A stretch of DNA of 9,439 bases from an uncultured Bulleidia sp. (lineage in GTDB: Bacteria; Bacillota_I; Bacilli_A; Erysipelotrichales; Erysipelotrichaceae), in the NCBI GenBank assembly GCA_934754415.1, contig CAKVIS010000058.1, positions 1 to 9,439 of the forward strand. Direction: 5' to 3'. The position numbers were made by a program, and so were the translations under genes. Positions 1 through 6,872 of this stretch are shown here, piece by piece. Under the pieces are notes generated by a model, which was given only the letters and a program-made list of their open reading frames with translations, made no database searches and was not told the origin of the DNA. Position 1 is the stretch's first letter; each line of letters begins with the position of its first letter.

Positions 1-2
1 AG

Positions 3-53
3 AAAAGGACGATTATACGCACTTTGGACGATGCTTTACCTATTTTTAGCTAA
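3..53 (+). CDS. Possible 3' end of an upstream gene (partial, very uncertain)
   Basis: The left edge is open in several + frames, so the end of an upstream gene may be present. Frame 3 reads KRTIIRTLDDALPIFS and stops at TAA 51-53. Its 'TLDDALPIF' ending loosely resembles the last helix of STAS-type domains. Frame 1 stays open longer, to TAA 82-84, and reads as a hydrophobic tail (ALWTMLYLFLANMCQMVYYIK). Frame 2 stops at 47-49. Nothing in the window decides among them, and no terminator hairpin follows, so the edge could also be non-coding. This is a placeholder, not an identification. Confidence 0.15.
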   Translation, partial: KRTIIRTLDDALPIFS

Positions 54-134
54 CATGTGTCAGATGGTCTATTATATAAAATAAAGATATCCCATAAATT
101 AACATAATTCTTCATGCAGAATTCACGCAACAAA

Positions 135-161
135 TTAGCACTCTTACGTTTGGTGTGCTAA
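135..161 (+). promoter_or_regulatory. CIRCE operator (HrcA binding site) upstream of ftsH
   Basis: The sequence is TTAGCACTC, nine bases, then GTGTGCTAA. The CIRCE consensus is TTAGCACTC-N9-GAGTGCTAA, so the left arm is perfect, the right arm matches 8 of 9 and the spacer is exactly nine. CIRCE is the operator of the heat-shock repressor HrcA. It ends 14 bases before the ftsH Shine-Dalgarno, in the 5' leader or core promoter. AT-rich -10-like hexamers lie upstream (TATAAA 75-80, CATAAT 103-108) without a convincing -35. A promoter overlapping CIRCE (TTAGCA 135-140, TAATAT 159-164, 18-base spacer) is also possible. Confidence 0.88.
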
Positions 162-175
162 TATATACATACATG

Positions 176-187
176 AAAGAAGGTGAT
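176..187 (+). promoter_or_regulatory. Strong Shine-Dalgarno of ftsH overlapping the nominal GTG start
   Basis: AAAGAAGGTGAT matches the ideal anti-Shine-Dalgarno complement AAAGGAGGTGAT at 11 of 12 bases. It contains the GTG at 183-185, the only canonical in-frame start in this stretch. With normal spacing the site would direct initiation near 190-193, where the in-frame codon is ATC (192-194). It therefore bears directly on the real ftsH start. Confidence 0.7.
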
Positions 188-2045
188 TTTTATCAACACG
201 AAAGATCCTAAAAAGCCTACTCTCTATTATTTTGCAGTTATTTTAATGATTATGTCTCTTTTTAATCTGATTTTAATGCCTGGTTACAAGCAAAGTCAGA
301 TTGTCACCACCAACTATAGTGAGTTTATGGAAAAGACAGATAACGATGAAGTAAAAGAAGTAGAGGTGCAGAACAATCAGATTCTGTATACACTAAAAGA
401 CGGAGACACCATTTATAAAACAGGTTTGATGAACGATCCTGATTTAACACAAAGATTATATGATAAAGGTGTCACATTCACGACAGACATTCAGGAGGAA
501 ACCTCCCCTATAGCAAACTTCCTGCTTACATGGGTTGGCCCTATCCTGTTAGCCGCATTATTCTGGAACTTCATGTTAAAACGTATAACTGGTGGTAAAG
601 GTGGGGGAGGTGCCATGAGTTTCTCCATGGGCAAATCCAACGCCAGAGTTTACGTTAAGAGCCAGCAAGGCATTCGTTTCAAAGATGTGGCCGGCGAAGA
701 TGAAGCTAAAGAATCTTTACAGGAAATCGTTACATACCTGCATGATCCAGGCAAATATAAGCAGATTGGTGCTACCATGCCTAAAGGCATCTTACTGGTA
801 GGTCCTCCTGGAACAGGTAAAACCATGCTTGCAAAAGCAGTTGCAGGTGAATCCAACGTACCGTTCTTCTCTATTTCAGGTTCTGAATTTGTAGAAATGT
901 TTGTAGGTATGGGTGCCAGCAAAGTCCGTGATTTATTCAAACAGGCAAAAGAAAAAGCTCCATGTATTGTATTCATTGATGAAATTGATGCCATTGGCGG
1001 TAAACGTAATGCTGGAAATATGTCCGGTGGTAATGACGAACGTGAACAGACTCTCAACCAGTTATTAACAGAAATGGATGGTTTTGAGGGTAATACAGGC
1101 GTAGTGATTCTTGCGGCTACCAACAGACCGGAATCTCTTGACCCTGCCTTATTAAGACCAGGAAGATTTGACAGACGTGTTCCGGTAGAACTTCCCGACT
1201 TAAAAGGACGTGAAGAAATCTTAAAAGTACACGCTGCCAAAGTCAAAACAGAACCTGGCATTGACTACAATACCATTGCCCGTATGGCCAGTGGTGCCAG
1301 TGGTGCTGAACTTGCCAATATTGTCAACGAAGCAGCTTTAAGAGCTGTAAGACAAGGAAGATCTACAGTTACACAGACAGATATGGAAGAAAGTATCGAA
1401 GTTGTCTTTGCAGGTTATCAGAAGAAGAATGCTATTCTGACTACCAAGGAAAAACTGACAGTCTCCTACCATGAAGTAGGTCATGCCCTGGTTGCTGCAT
1501 TACAGACACATTCTGCTCCGGTTCAGAAGATTACCATTATCCCAAGAACTTCAGGTGCTCTTGGGTATACCATGCAGGTAGAAGAAGGCAACCACTACTT
1601 ATATACTAAGCAAGAACTTGAAAACAGAATTGCTACTTTAACAGGTGGCAGAGCTGCAGAAGAAGTTGTCTTCAACGAGATTTCTACCGGTGCAAGTAAC
1701 GATATTGAACAGGCTACCAAAGTAGCACGTTCCATGATTACCCGTTATGGTATGTCTGATGACTTTGATATGGTTGCGATGGAATCTGTACAGAACAAAT
1801 ACCTTGGAGGAGATACTTCCATGGCATGCAGTGATGATACAGCCGCTCTGATTGATGCCAAAGTTGTAGAACTAGTAAAACAGCAACATGAAAAGGCAAA
1901 GCAGCTACTCATTGAACACCGTGCAGATCTGGATCGTATTGCAAAATACCTGTATGAAAAAGAAACGATTACAGGCGAAGAATTCATGAAGATCCTGAAT
2001 GAAAAAGAAGACGAAAACCTTCCTGAAGTGATTGATGCACAATAA
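183..2045 (+). CDS. ftsH: ATP-dependent zinc metalloprotease FtsH
   Basis: Membrane-anchored AAA+ protease that forms hexamers and degrades misfolded or regulatory membrane and cytosolic proteins. The 620 residues show the family layout. Transmembrane segments lie at about 14-33 and 113-132, flanking an extracytoplasmic domain. The AAA+ module has Walker A GPPGTGKT (207-214), the FVEMFVG pore loop (236-242), Walker B IVFIDEID (262-269) and the second region of homology with arginine fingers R325 and R328. The protease domain has zinc site HEVGH (430-434; the usual middle residue is Ala) and third ligand D507. The C-terminus is an acidic tail. Length is normal. It stands alone on the + strand, behind a CIRCE element, so HrcA heat-shock control is likely. 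The coordinates use the GTG at 183, but this GTG lies inside the Shine-Dalgarno. An ATC start at 192, giving MNTKDPKKP at the N-terminus, fits the spacing better. Confidence 0.97.
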   Translation: MIFINTKDPKKPTLYYFAVILMIMSLFNLILMPGYKQSQIVTTNYSEFMEKTDNDEVKEVEVQNNQILYTLKDGDTIYKTGLMNDPDLTQRLYDKGVTFTTDIQEETSPIANFLLTWVGPILLAALFWNFMLKRITGGKGGGGAMSFSMGKSNARVYVKSQQGIRFKDVAGEDEAKESLQEIVTYLHDPGKYKQIGATMPKGILLVGPPGTGKTMLAKAVAGESNVPFFSISGSEFVEMFVGMGASKVRDLFKQAKEKAPCIVFIDEIDAIGGKRNAGNMSGGNDEREQTLNQLLTEMDGFEGNTGVVILAATNRPESLDPALLRPGRFDRRVPVELPDLKGREEILKVHAAKVKTEPGIDYNTIARMASGASGAELANIVNEAALRAVRQGRSTVTQTDMEESIEVVFAGYQKKNAILTTKEKLTVSYHEVGHALVAALQTHSAPVQKITIIPRTSGALGYTMQVEEGNHYLYTKQELENRIATLTGGRAAEEVVFNEISTGASNDIEQATKVARSMITRYGMSDDFDMVAMESVQNKYLGGDTSMACSDDTAALIDAKVVELVKQQHEKAKQLLIEHRADLDRIAKYLYEKETITGEEFMKILNEKEDENLPEVIDAQ

Positions 2046-2050
2046 TTAGA

Positions 2051-2087
2051 AAAAGATGGATTTTGTAGCGAATCCATCTTTTCTTTT
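2051..2087. terminator. Bidirectional rho-independent terminator between ftsH and the ABC operon
   Basis: A perfect 12-bp stem, AAAAGATGGATT (2051-2062) with AATCCATCTTTT (2071-2082), encloses an 8-base loop. On the + strand it begins 5 bases after the ftsH stop and runs into CTTTTACTT. On the - strand, transcripts of the ABC operon that end at 2086 meet the same stem followed by TCTAATTA. It therefore serves both convergent genes, though the T tract is better on the + side. Confidence 0.87.
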
Positions 2088-3831
2088 ACTTCAATGAATA
2101 ATTCAATGCCTGTGTGGTAAACAGTTTATAATACAGACAGTCTGTATCCTTCATCAGTTCCTTATGCGGGGCAAAAGCTTCCACCTTGCCTTTATTTAAG
2201 ACAAGAATCTTATCACAGAACATGCTGGAGGACATTCTATGAGAGATATACAAAGCTGTTTTATCCTTTGCCAGTCTGTTAAAGTTCTCATAGATATCCG
2301 CTTCAGATTTCGGATCCAGTGCACTGGTAGGTTCATCCAGTATCAGTATCTGAGATGGTTTGGATACAGCTCTTGCAATAGCTATCTTCTGTAACTGTCC
2401 ACCAGAAAGTTCTACACCATTTTCATCATACGATTTACCAATACTGGATTCCATTCCTGCAGGTAATTTTTCTACAGCAGAATATACCCCTGCTTCTTCC
2501 AGAACCTCTTTACATTTCTCTTTGCTCATGTCAGGCTGTACATTCTCTCTGATAGAATAATTAAAGAGTTTATAATCCTGAAAGACAGAAGAAATCTGCT
2601 GCATATAAGACGCATTGGTATACGCATAAATATTGATACCGTTTATTTTAATTTCACCGGAATCGCATGGATACAGTTTGCACAACAGTTTGACTATGGT
2701 TGTTTTCCCTGCACCGTTTAAGCCTACAATAGAAATTTTTTCATGTTTATGAATGGTAAAAGAGACATCTTCCAGTACATTCGTCTTTGTATGAGGGTAA
2801 TGGAATGTTACATGTTCAAATGTAATTGTCTCTACTTCTTGCAGTTCTTTATCGCCTTCTTTACATGTTTCCTGCATATCCATAAAGGCCAGAACAGGTT
2901 TTACATATTCCACGCCTCTGGTAAAACCACTACCTGCAATAATCATGGCACTGATGGCAGAGGAAAAGGAAATAGCAGAGGTAGTAATCAGAGTGAACTG
3001 CGAAACAGGGAGATTTCTTTGTATTGTCTCCATACCTACCAGTGTATAAATGACACCCATGCATCCATAACGAATACATGATACTGCCGTATCAAACAGT
3101 CCGCTTCTCGTAACTGTCTTTCTGAAATACTTTCCCATCTCACCTACATAGGTATGCAATTGAGAGTCCATCACATCATACACAGAATACAACCTGAAAT
3201 CTTTTGCAAGAGATGGAGATAACAGGGTATCCAGATAATACCCATATTTAAAATTAATTGGCAGTAATTTCTTAAAGACTTCCACATTCTGTTTTGTGGC
3301 AATCATTGTCACTGCCAATGTGCAAAGTACTCCGATTGCAAGGACTGCTACAAGACGTCTGTCAAACTGAAACAGCACTACAGATAAGGTAAGAATCACC
3401 ACTGTGTTTGTGGCAAATCCTGTGAATCCATCAAAGAAAGTATATACAGCACCCATATTGTTCATTCCCATAATGGCATCATTTTTTAACTGTACATAGT
3501 GAGAGTCTTCCAGACAGGCAAAAGGCAAAGTCATAATCTTATCGGATATCTTCTGATTCACTCTTTCATTCATTCTTTCCTTAGCTGTTTCCATCTTTGC
3601 CTTCATAATACGTTTTAAAAGAAAGAAAACACCTTCTATGATGGTGATGCAAAGAATAGTCTTCACACTTTGATTCATCAGACCTTTTTCCATCACATCC
3701 ATCATATATGCAAGAGCATAGACTGTAAAAAGAGAGGAGAAAGATTGTATCAGAGCTGAAAAGGTTAAAAGAAAGAATAACTGCGGATAGATAGACCACG
3801 CAAGATGCATAAATCTGACAGTTGTTTTCAT
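2086..3831 (-). CDS. ABC exporter half-transporter, second subunit (membrane domain fused to ATPase)
   Basis: ABC-type exporter half-transporter of 581 residues. The N-terminal ~310 residues form a membrane domain with about six hydrophobic segments (roughly 14-40, 57-73, 140-156, 160-178, 253-270, 280-300). A cytoplasmic ATPase follows: Walker A GLNGAGKTT (370-378), Q-loop Q418, signature LSGGQ (475-479), Walker B ILILDEPT with catalytic E500, and switch H531. All catalytic elements are intact. Its ATG overlaps the preceding ABC gene's TGA in an ATGA and has GGAGG 10 bases upstream, so the two are probably co-translated and form a heterodimer. No peptidase C39 domain or substrate-specific motif is visible. 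The substrate is unknown; drug, peptide or lipid export are all possible. It is the last gene of its operon. Confidence 0.93.
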   Translation of the reverse strand: MKTTVRFMHLAWSIYPQLFFLLTFSALIQSFSSLFTVYALAYMMDVMEKGLMNQSVKTILCITIIEGVFFLLKRIMKAKMETAKERMNERVNQKISDKIMTLPFACLEDSHYVQLKNDAIMGMNNMGAVYTFFDGFTGFATNTVVILTLSVVLFQFDRRLVAVLAIGVLCTLAVTMIATKQNVEVFKKLLPINFKYGYYLDTLLSPSLAKDFRLYSVYDVMDSQLHTYVGEMGKYFRKTVTRSGLFDTAVSCIRYGCMGVIYTLVGMETIQRNLPVSQFTLITTSAISFSSAISAMIIAGSGFTRGVEYVKPVLAFMDMQETCKEGDKELQEVETITFEHVTFHYPHTKTNVLEDVSFTIHKHEKISIVGLNGAGKTTIVKLLCKLYPCDSGEIKINGINIYAYTNASYMQQISSVFQDYKLFNYSIRENVQPDMSKEKCKEVLEEAGVYSAVEKLPAGMESSIGKSYDENGVELSGGQLQKIAIARAVSKPSQILILDEPTSALDPKSEADIYENFNRLAKDKTALYISHRMSSSMFCDKILVLNKGKVEAFAPHKELMKDTDCLYYKLFTTQALNYSLK

Positions 3832-5633
3832 TGCTCCATTTCCTCCTGGTAATATTTACCCTGTATTTCAAACAGTTCATAGTATTTCCCATGTTTTGCC
3901 ATTAATTCTTCATGTGTTCCATATTCTTCTACTCCATTTTTACCAAGCAAGGCAATATGGTCACAGAACTTTGTGGAAGATAATCTATGGGAAATGTATA
4001 CAGAGGTTTTACCCTCTACAAGTGTATTGAGATTCTGATAAATCTGTGCCTCAGCAAGGGCATCTAAAGCAGCTGTAGGTTCATCTAAAACAACCACATT
4101 CCCATTTTTATATAACGCTCTTGCAATGGCAACTTTCTGCTTCTGACCACCAGAAAGATCAATACCTTTTTCATCCAGCACTTTGGAGGCAATACTGTCA
4201 TATCCCTGAGGCAAACTATCTATCTTATCTTTTAATCCTGCGGTATCAAGACACTTTTGAGCAAATCTCTGACTTCTTTCATCTGTATCCTTACCGCACA
4301 CATTTTCCACCAGTGTACATGGATAGATTTCAAAATCCTGAAAGACTGTGGAAAACATCTTATAGTATTCTTCTTTATAGAATTCTGAAGAATCTGTACC
4401 ATTGATGTATATATGTCCCTTTTCTGGTGTATATAGCCCTGTCATCAGTTTGACAATAGTACTTTTCCCGGCACCATTAGCTCCCACAATGGCAAGTTTC
4501 TCTCCTGCATGAATCTTAAAGCTGAAATCTTTTAAGACATAGTTCTGGGTGTCTGGATATCTGAACCACACATGATCAAAGACAATCTCTGCAGGAATAT
4601 CCGGATCCAATGCTTTTCTTTTTCCCTTTTCTTCCTCTGGAATATATCTGTCATACATTGCATAGTATTCTTTGGAATATTGCAGATCCTTCATTAAAGA
4701 AGAAGATTCCTCTACAAGTTCATGACAGGCAGAAGAACATACCGCAAGAATATTGAAATACAAAATTGCTGTAGATAAGGATATGAAGCCTGTAAAATAC
4801 TGATGGGCAATCATATACCATGCAACACCAAACTGAAGAATATAGCCTGCAAGTGCAATAAATCCGTATAATATATATTTCTTTTGAATATCCGCAACAA
4901 CCTGTACATAGGCATCGGATACTTCTTTGAATTTCTGCATAAGAAATGGTCTTAAAGAGAAAATACGTATATCTTTTCCATACGCAAAATCACTTAATGT
5001 GCGCGTATAATACATGCTTTTTCTGTATTGTCTTTGTTGGTCAGGTTTTCTTGCAACACAATATGCAGCATACTGATAATTGGAAATACCTGTACATATC
5101 AGTAACACAGCAAACAGCACACTCATCCATGGCATATGTCTGCTGAGTGCAGCAATGCACAAAAGAATGGTGACCATATCGGTCAATATGGTATATGTAC
5201 GCGTATACACCGCCTGAAAACCTGTATCATCCGACTGCATAGTCTGTAAACCCGCATGAAATTCATCTTCAAACTTCGGATTTTCAATTCTGGAAAAATC
5301 CATTCTGTGGAACAGCGTAATGATTTTACAGAAAACCTGTAATCTCAGATTCAGTGCCACAGACTGGTTCCACCCTTTGCAAAGTATTGTGACTGCAAAA
5401 CAGACAATAGCCATACCGCTCAGAATCCATATTCCCTGTATCAAAGAATGCGTATTCCGAGTTCCCTGCACAATATCTACAATGTATTTTGAAAACAGTG
5501 CCATCAGCACTGTTGCAATACCGCCACATATACTTCCAAAGAAGTACAGAACAAAAAGATACCATTTATGTTCTGAAAAGGCATAGCGCATCTGTCTTTG
5601 GAATGCATACCATGCAGTATATTTTTTATGCAT
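3828..5633 (-). CDS. ABC exporter half-transporter, first subunit (membrane domain fused to ATPase)
   Basis: ABC-type exporter half-transporter of 601 residues, presumed partner of the downstream subunit. Hydrophobic segments lie at about 24-48, 66-86, 147-164, 169-186, 254-276 and 281-300. The ATPase has Walker A GANGAGKST (384-392), Q432, signature LSGGQ (493-497), Walker B VVVLDEPT with E518, and switch H549. Both composite ATP sites of a heterodimer would be canonical, unlike the many heterodimeric exporters with one degenerate site. The start is set by GGAGGA at 5641-5646, seven bases upstream and overlapping the stop of the small upstream gene; an ATG at 5635-5637 is out of frame. It shares only general family resemblance with its neighbour, so the pair is an old duplication or a standard heterodimer. 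Substrate not deducible. Confidence 0.93.
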   Translation of the reverse strand: MHKKYTAWYAFQRQMRYAFSEHKWYLFVLYFFGSICGGIATVLMALFSKYIVDIVQGTRNTHSLIQGIWILSGMAIVCFAVTILCKGWNQSVALNLRLQVFCKIITLFHRMDFSRIENPKFEDEFHAGLQTMQSDDTGFQAVYTRTYTILTDMVTILLCIAALSRHMPWMSVLFAVLLICTGISNYQYAAYCVARKPDQQRQYRKSMYYTRTLSDFAYGKDIRIFSLRPFLMQKFKEVSDAYVQVVADIQKKYILYGFIALAGYILQFGVAWYMIAHQYFTGFISLSTAILYFNILAVCSSACHELVEESSSLMKDLQYSKEYYAMYDRYIPEEEKGKRKALDPDIPAEIVFDHVWFRYPDTQNYVLKDFSFKIHAGEKLAIVGANGAGKSTIVKLMTGLYTPEKGHIYINGTDSSEFYKEEYYKMFSTVFQDFEIYPCTLVENVCGKDTDERSQRFAQKCLDTAGLKDKIDSLPQGYDSIASKVLDEKGIDLSGGQKQKVAIARALYKNGNVVVLDEPTAALDALAEAQIYQNLNTLVEGKTSVYISHRLSSTKFCDHIALLGKNGVEEYGTHEELMAKHGKYYELFEIQGKYYQEEMEQ

Positions 5634-5645
5634 ACATCTTCCTCC

Positions 5646-5879
5646 TCAGAGAAAGACTTTTATTTCGGTCCCGTCAGTTCTTATAATTTCCACCAAAGTA
5701 AAATGTCCATTCTCTTTTACAAACTTCTGTACTGTTTTTACACAGTCGATGTACCCCTGGATGTCTGTATCGGAAATATGACCTGCTTCCTTCCAGAATA
5801 GTTTTGTTGTCAGAACACTCGATGGAAATCGAATAACAACAGGTTTCTTCAAAGAAGGTCTTGTAATACACAATTTCAT
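5646..5879 (-). CDS. Small protein resembling the C-terminal domain of the adjacent XRE regulator
   Basis: A 77-residue protein of unrecognised function. I chose the ATG at 5877-5879 because it lies one base after the regulator's stop and has GGTGG about seven bases upstream. The longer reading to 5912 would overlap the regulator. It has no signal peptide or membrane segment. Its layout parallels the regulator's last ~80 residues. KKPVVIRFPSSVLTTKLF (11-28) resembles GDTVKVNLPMVAVEAFL, and FTLVEIIRTDGTEIKVFL (60-77) resembles GELISVDSADGDHVRILVE. Both ends are short beta-like stretches around a helical middle. I infer a stand-alone copy of the same domain, perhaps a partner or modulator of the regulator. 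The family may be the SHOCT/DUF2089-like domains of Firmicutes, from memory only. Its stop overlaps the ribosome site of the first ABC gene, so the genes are coupled. Confidence 0.72.
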   Translation of the reverse strand: MKLCITRPSLKKPVVIRFPSSVLTTKLFWKEAGHISDTDIQGYIDCVKTVQKFVKENGHFTLVEIIRTDGTEIKVFL

Positions 5880-5880
5880 T

Positions 5881-6357
5881 TTATTCCACCAGAATACGCA
5901 CATGATCTCCATCAGCGGAATCTACACTGATAAGCTCTCCTGTCAGCCCTTGTTTTGCAAGCTCATAGATCTGCCTGAAGTCAATTCCTTCCAACGCAGC
6001 ATTTCCACTGAGAATCTTACTGTCACTTTGCAAAAAAGCTTCCACTGCCACCATAGGCAGGTTCACCTTCACTGTATCTCCCTCTGCAGAGTTAATAAAA
6101 ATCTTTAAGAATAAGGAACGGATATCTTTCTTTTCTTCTGTATATGCCGGTTCCGTTTTTTTCTTTCCTGTCATTTCATCCAGAGACATATGATAGATTT
6201 CGGATAAGGTAATCAAGGTAGGAATATCCGGAGATGTAATATCATTCTCCCATTTACTTACTGCCTGTGGTGAAACATGTAATTTCTCCGCCACATCATT
6301 TTGTGTCATATGATGTTCTTTTCTGATTGATGCCAGTCTGTTTCCAAAACTTTCCAT
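5881..6357 (-). CDS. XRE-family (Cro/CI-type) transcriptional regulator with an extra C-terminal domain
   Basis: Putative DNA-binding regulator of 158 residues and first gene of the exporter operon. Residues 5-61 form an HTH_3 domain; TQNDVAEKLHVSPQAVSKWE (18-37) holds the helix-turn-helix. A polar linker (62-77) leads to a C-terminal domain (78-158) with the segments GDTVKVNLPMVAVEAFL and GELISVDSADGDHVRILVE. That domain recurs as the separate protein encoded next. The start is the ATG at 6355-6357, which has GGGAGGA (6364-6370) six bases upstream; the in-frame ATG seven codons earlier precedes that site and lacks one. As first gene of the operon with inverted repeats in its leader, it probably autoregulates and controls the exporter. 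Inducer and direction of control are unknown. Confidence 0.9.
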   Translation of the reverse strand: MESFGNRLASIRKEHHMTQNDVAEKLHVSPQAVSKWENDITSPDIPTLITLSEIYHMSLDEMTGKKKTEPAYTEEKKDIRSLFLKIFINSAEGDTVKVNLPMVAVEAFLQSDSKILSGNAALEGIDFRQIYELAKQGLTGELISVDSADGDHVRILVE

Positions 6358-6370
6358 TATTCTTCCTCCC

Positions 6371-6391
6371 GGGTACACCTGTAGTTTACCC
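6371..6391. promoter_or_regulatory. 21-bp inverted repeat in the leader of the XRE regulator
   Basis: The 21-bp site reads GGGTAcAC-N5-GTtTACCC; seven of eight arm positions are symmetric. It abuts the ribosome site of the regulator gene. It could be an operator for a dimeric regulator, or an mRNA hairpin limiting access to the ribosome site. It is not a terminator, since no T tract follows in either direction. Confidence 0.4.
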
Positions 6392-6430
6392 TTCTTATCC
6401 CACCAGTCCTATGGACAAGAAGTTGTATCA

Positions 6431-6470
6431 CTAACCTGTTGGTTGTATTTTCGCTAACCAGAACGGTTAG
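6431..6470. promoter_or_regulatory. Candidate tandem operator upstream of the XRE-exporter operon
   Basis: A perfect dyad, CTAACC-agaac-GGTTAG (6454-6470), is followed at 23-bp spacing by a weaker copy, CTAACC-tgtt-GGTTGT (6431-6446), in which only AACC/GGTT is symmetric. Spacing of about two helical turns places both on one DNA face. They lie just downstream of the candidate -10, where a repressor would block initiation. The adjacent XRE protein is the natural candidate ligand. This is inference from position and symmetry only. Confidence 0.45.
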
Positions 6471-6474
6471 AGAT

Positions 6475-6502
6475 ATTGTAATACGAAATATACGGTCACA
6501 AA
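6475..6502 (-). promoter_or_regulatory. Candidate sigma-A promoter of the XRE-exporter operon
   Basis: On the - strand, -10 TACAAT (6480-6475) matches five of six consensus bases. It lies 16 bases from a poor -35, TTTGTG (6502-6497). The promoter sits between the terminator of the upstream operon and the inverted repeats, as expected for a regulated promoter. Transcription would begin near 6468, leaving a leader of about 110 bases. The weak -35 keeps confidence low. Confidence 0.35.
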
Positions 6503-6504
6503 AC

Positions 6505-6532
6505 AGAAAAAGCCCCTGCAAGCAAAGAGCTT
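6505..6532 (-). terminator. Rho-independent terminator of the lgt-rpiB-glutaredoxin operon
   Basis: Read on the - strand, AAGCTCTT and AGGGGCTT form an 8-bp stem (two G-U pairs) around a 7-base loop, followed by a T run and C. It lies about 30 bases after the stop of the glutaredoxin-like gene and separates that operon from the exporter operon. On the + strand the T tract is too distant. Confidence 0.7.
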
Positions 6533-6563
6533 GATAAAGATTTTTTTACTTGAGTAATATGTA

Positions 6564-6872
6564 TTAACACCCTTTTCCATTTAAAGAGCAGGAAGAAGAA
6601 GCAGATACTGGTTCTTTCCCCATCTTTCTTAAATAGTCCTCCCAGTCTGTAAAGACTGTACCGTCTTCTTTGACAATTGCAGGTAAACCAATATCTCCGA
6701 CTTTAATCAATCTTTCAAATACAGGTTCTGTATCTCTGTAATGCAGAAATGTCTTGAGATTCTTTAAGCTATCCAGTACTTCCACAAAAGTATACTCAAT
6801 ATCAAACGCATCAAAGTTTGCTTTACATGCTACACAATCCGGGCATTGTTTACTTCCATATATGGTTAACAT
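6564..6872 (-). CDS. Glutaredoxin/thioredoxin-fold thiol protein (CPDC motif)
   Basis: Small cytoplasmic thiol-disulfide protein of 102 residues. The N-terminal LTIYGSKQCPDC is the first strand plus a CxxC redox site (C10, C13), with a further C16. GLPAIV (62-67) supplies the cis-proline (P64) of the thioredoxin fold. The TVP glutathione-binding motif of classical glutaredoxins is absent, so the reductant may be thioredoxin reductase or another thiol. The C-terminal tail has two more cysteines, C95 and C102. The gene overlaps the end of rpiB by seven bases, has only a weak GAAAAGAGA upstream and is probably translated by coupling. It is last in the operon. Substrate unknown. Confidence 0.82.
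   Translation of the reverse strand: MLTIYGSKQCPDCVACKANFDAFDIEYTFVEVLDSLKNLKTFLHYRDTEPVFERLIKVGDIGLPAIVKEDGTVFTDWEDYLRKMGKEPVSASSSCSLNGKGC

Noticed and set aside
173..175. ATG close to the ftsH leader
   Set aside because: It is out of frame with ftsH and precedes the Shine-Dalgarno, so it cannot be the start.
650..1261. 203-residue open frame on the - strand inside ftsH
   Set aside because: It lies wholly antisense to a highly conserved protein; its composition (Pro/Ser-rich, no motifs) is typical of a frame shadow, and it has no ribosome site.
3581..3892. 103-residue - strand frame spanning the ABC gene junction
   Set aside because: An out-of-frame overlap of two clear ABC genes; its sequence is the shifted reading of their ends, not a separate protein.
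5674..5871. 65-residue - strand frame over the small gene
   Set aside because: Shifted reading of the 77-residue gene, which has the better ribosome site, the coupled position and resemblance to the regulator domain.
6358..6563. Possible riboswitch or small RNA in the 206-base gap
   Set aside because: The gap is accounted for by a terminator, a weak promoter and dyads; no conserved riboswitch core or T-box sequence is visible.
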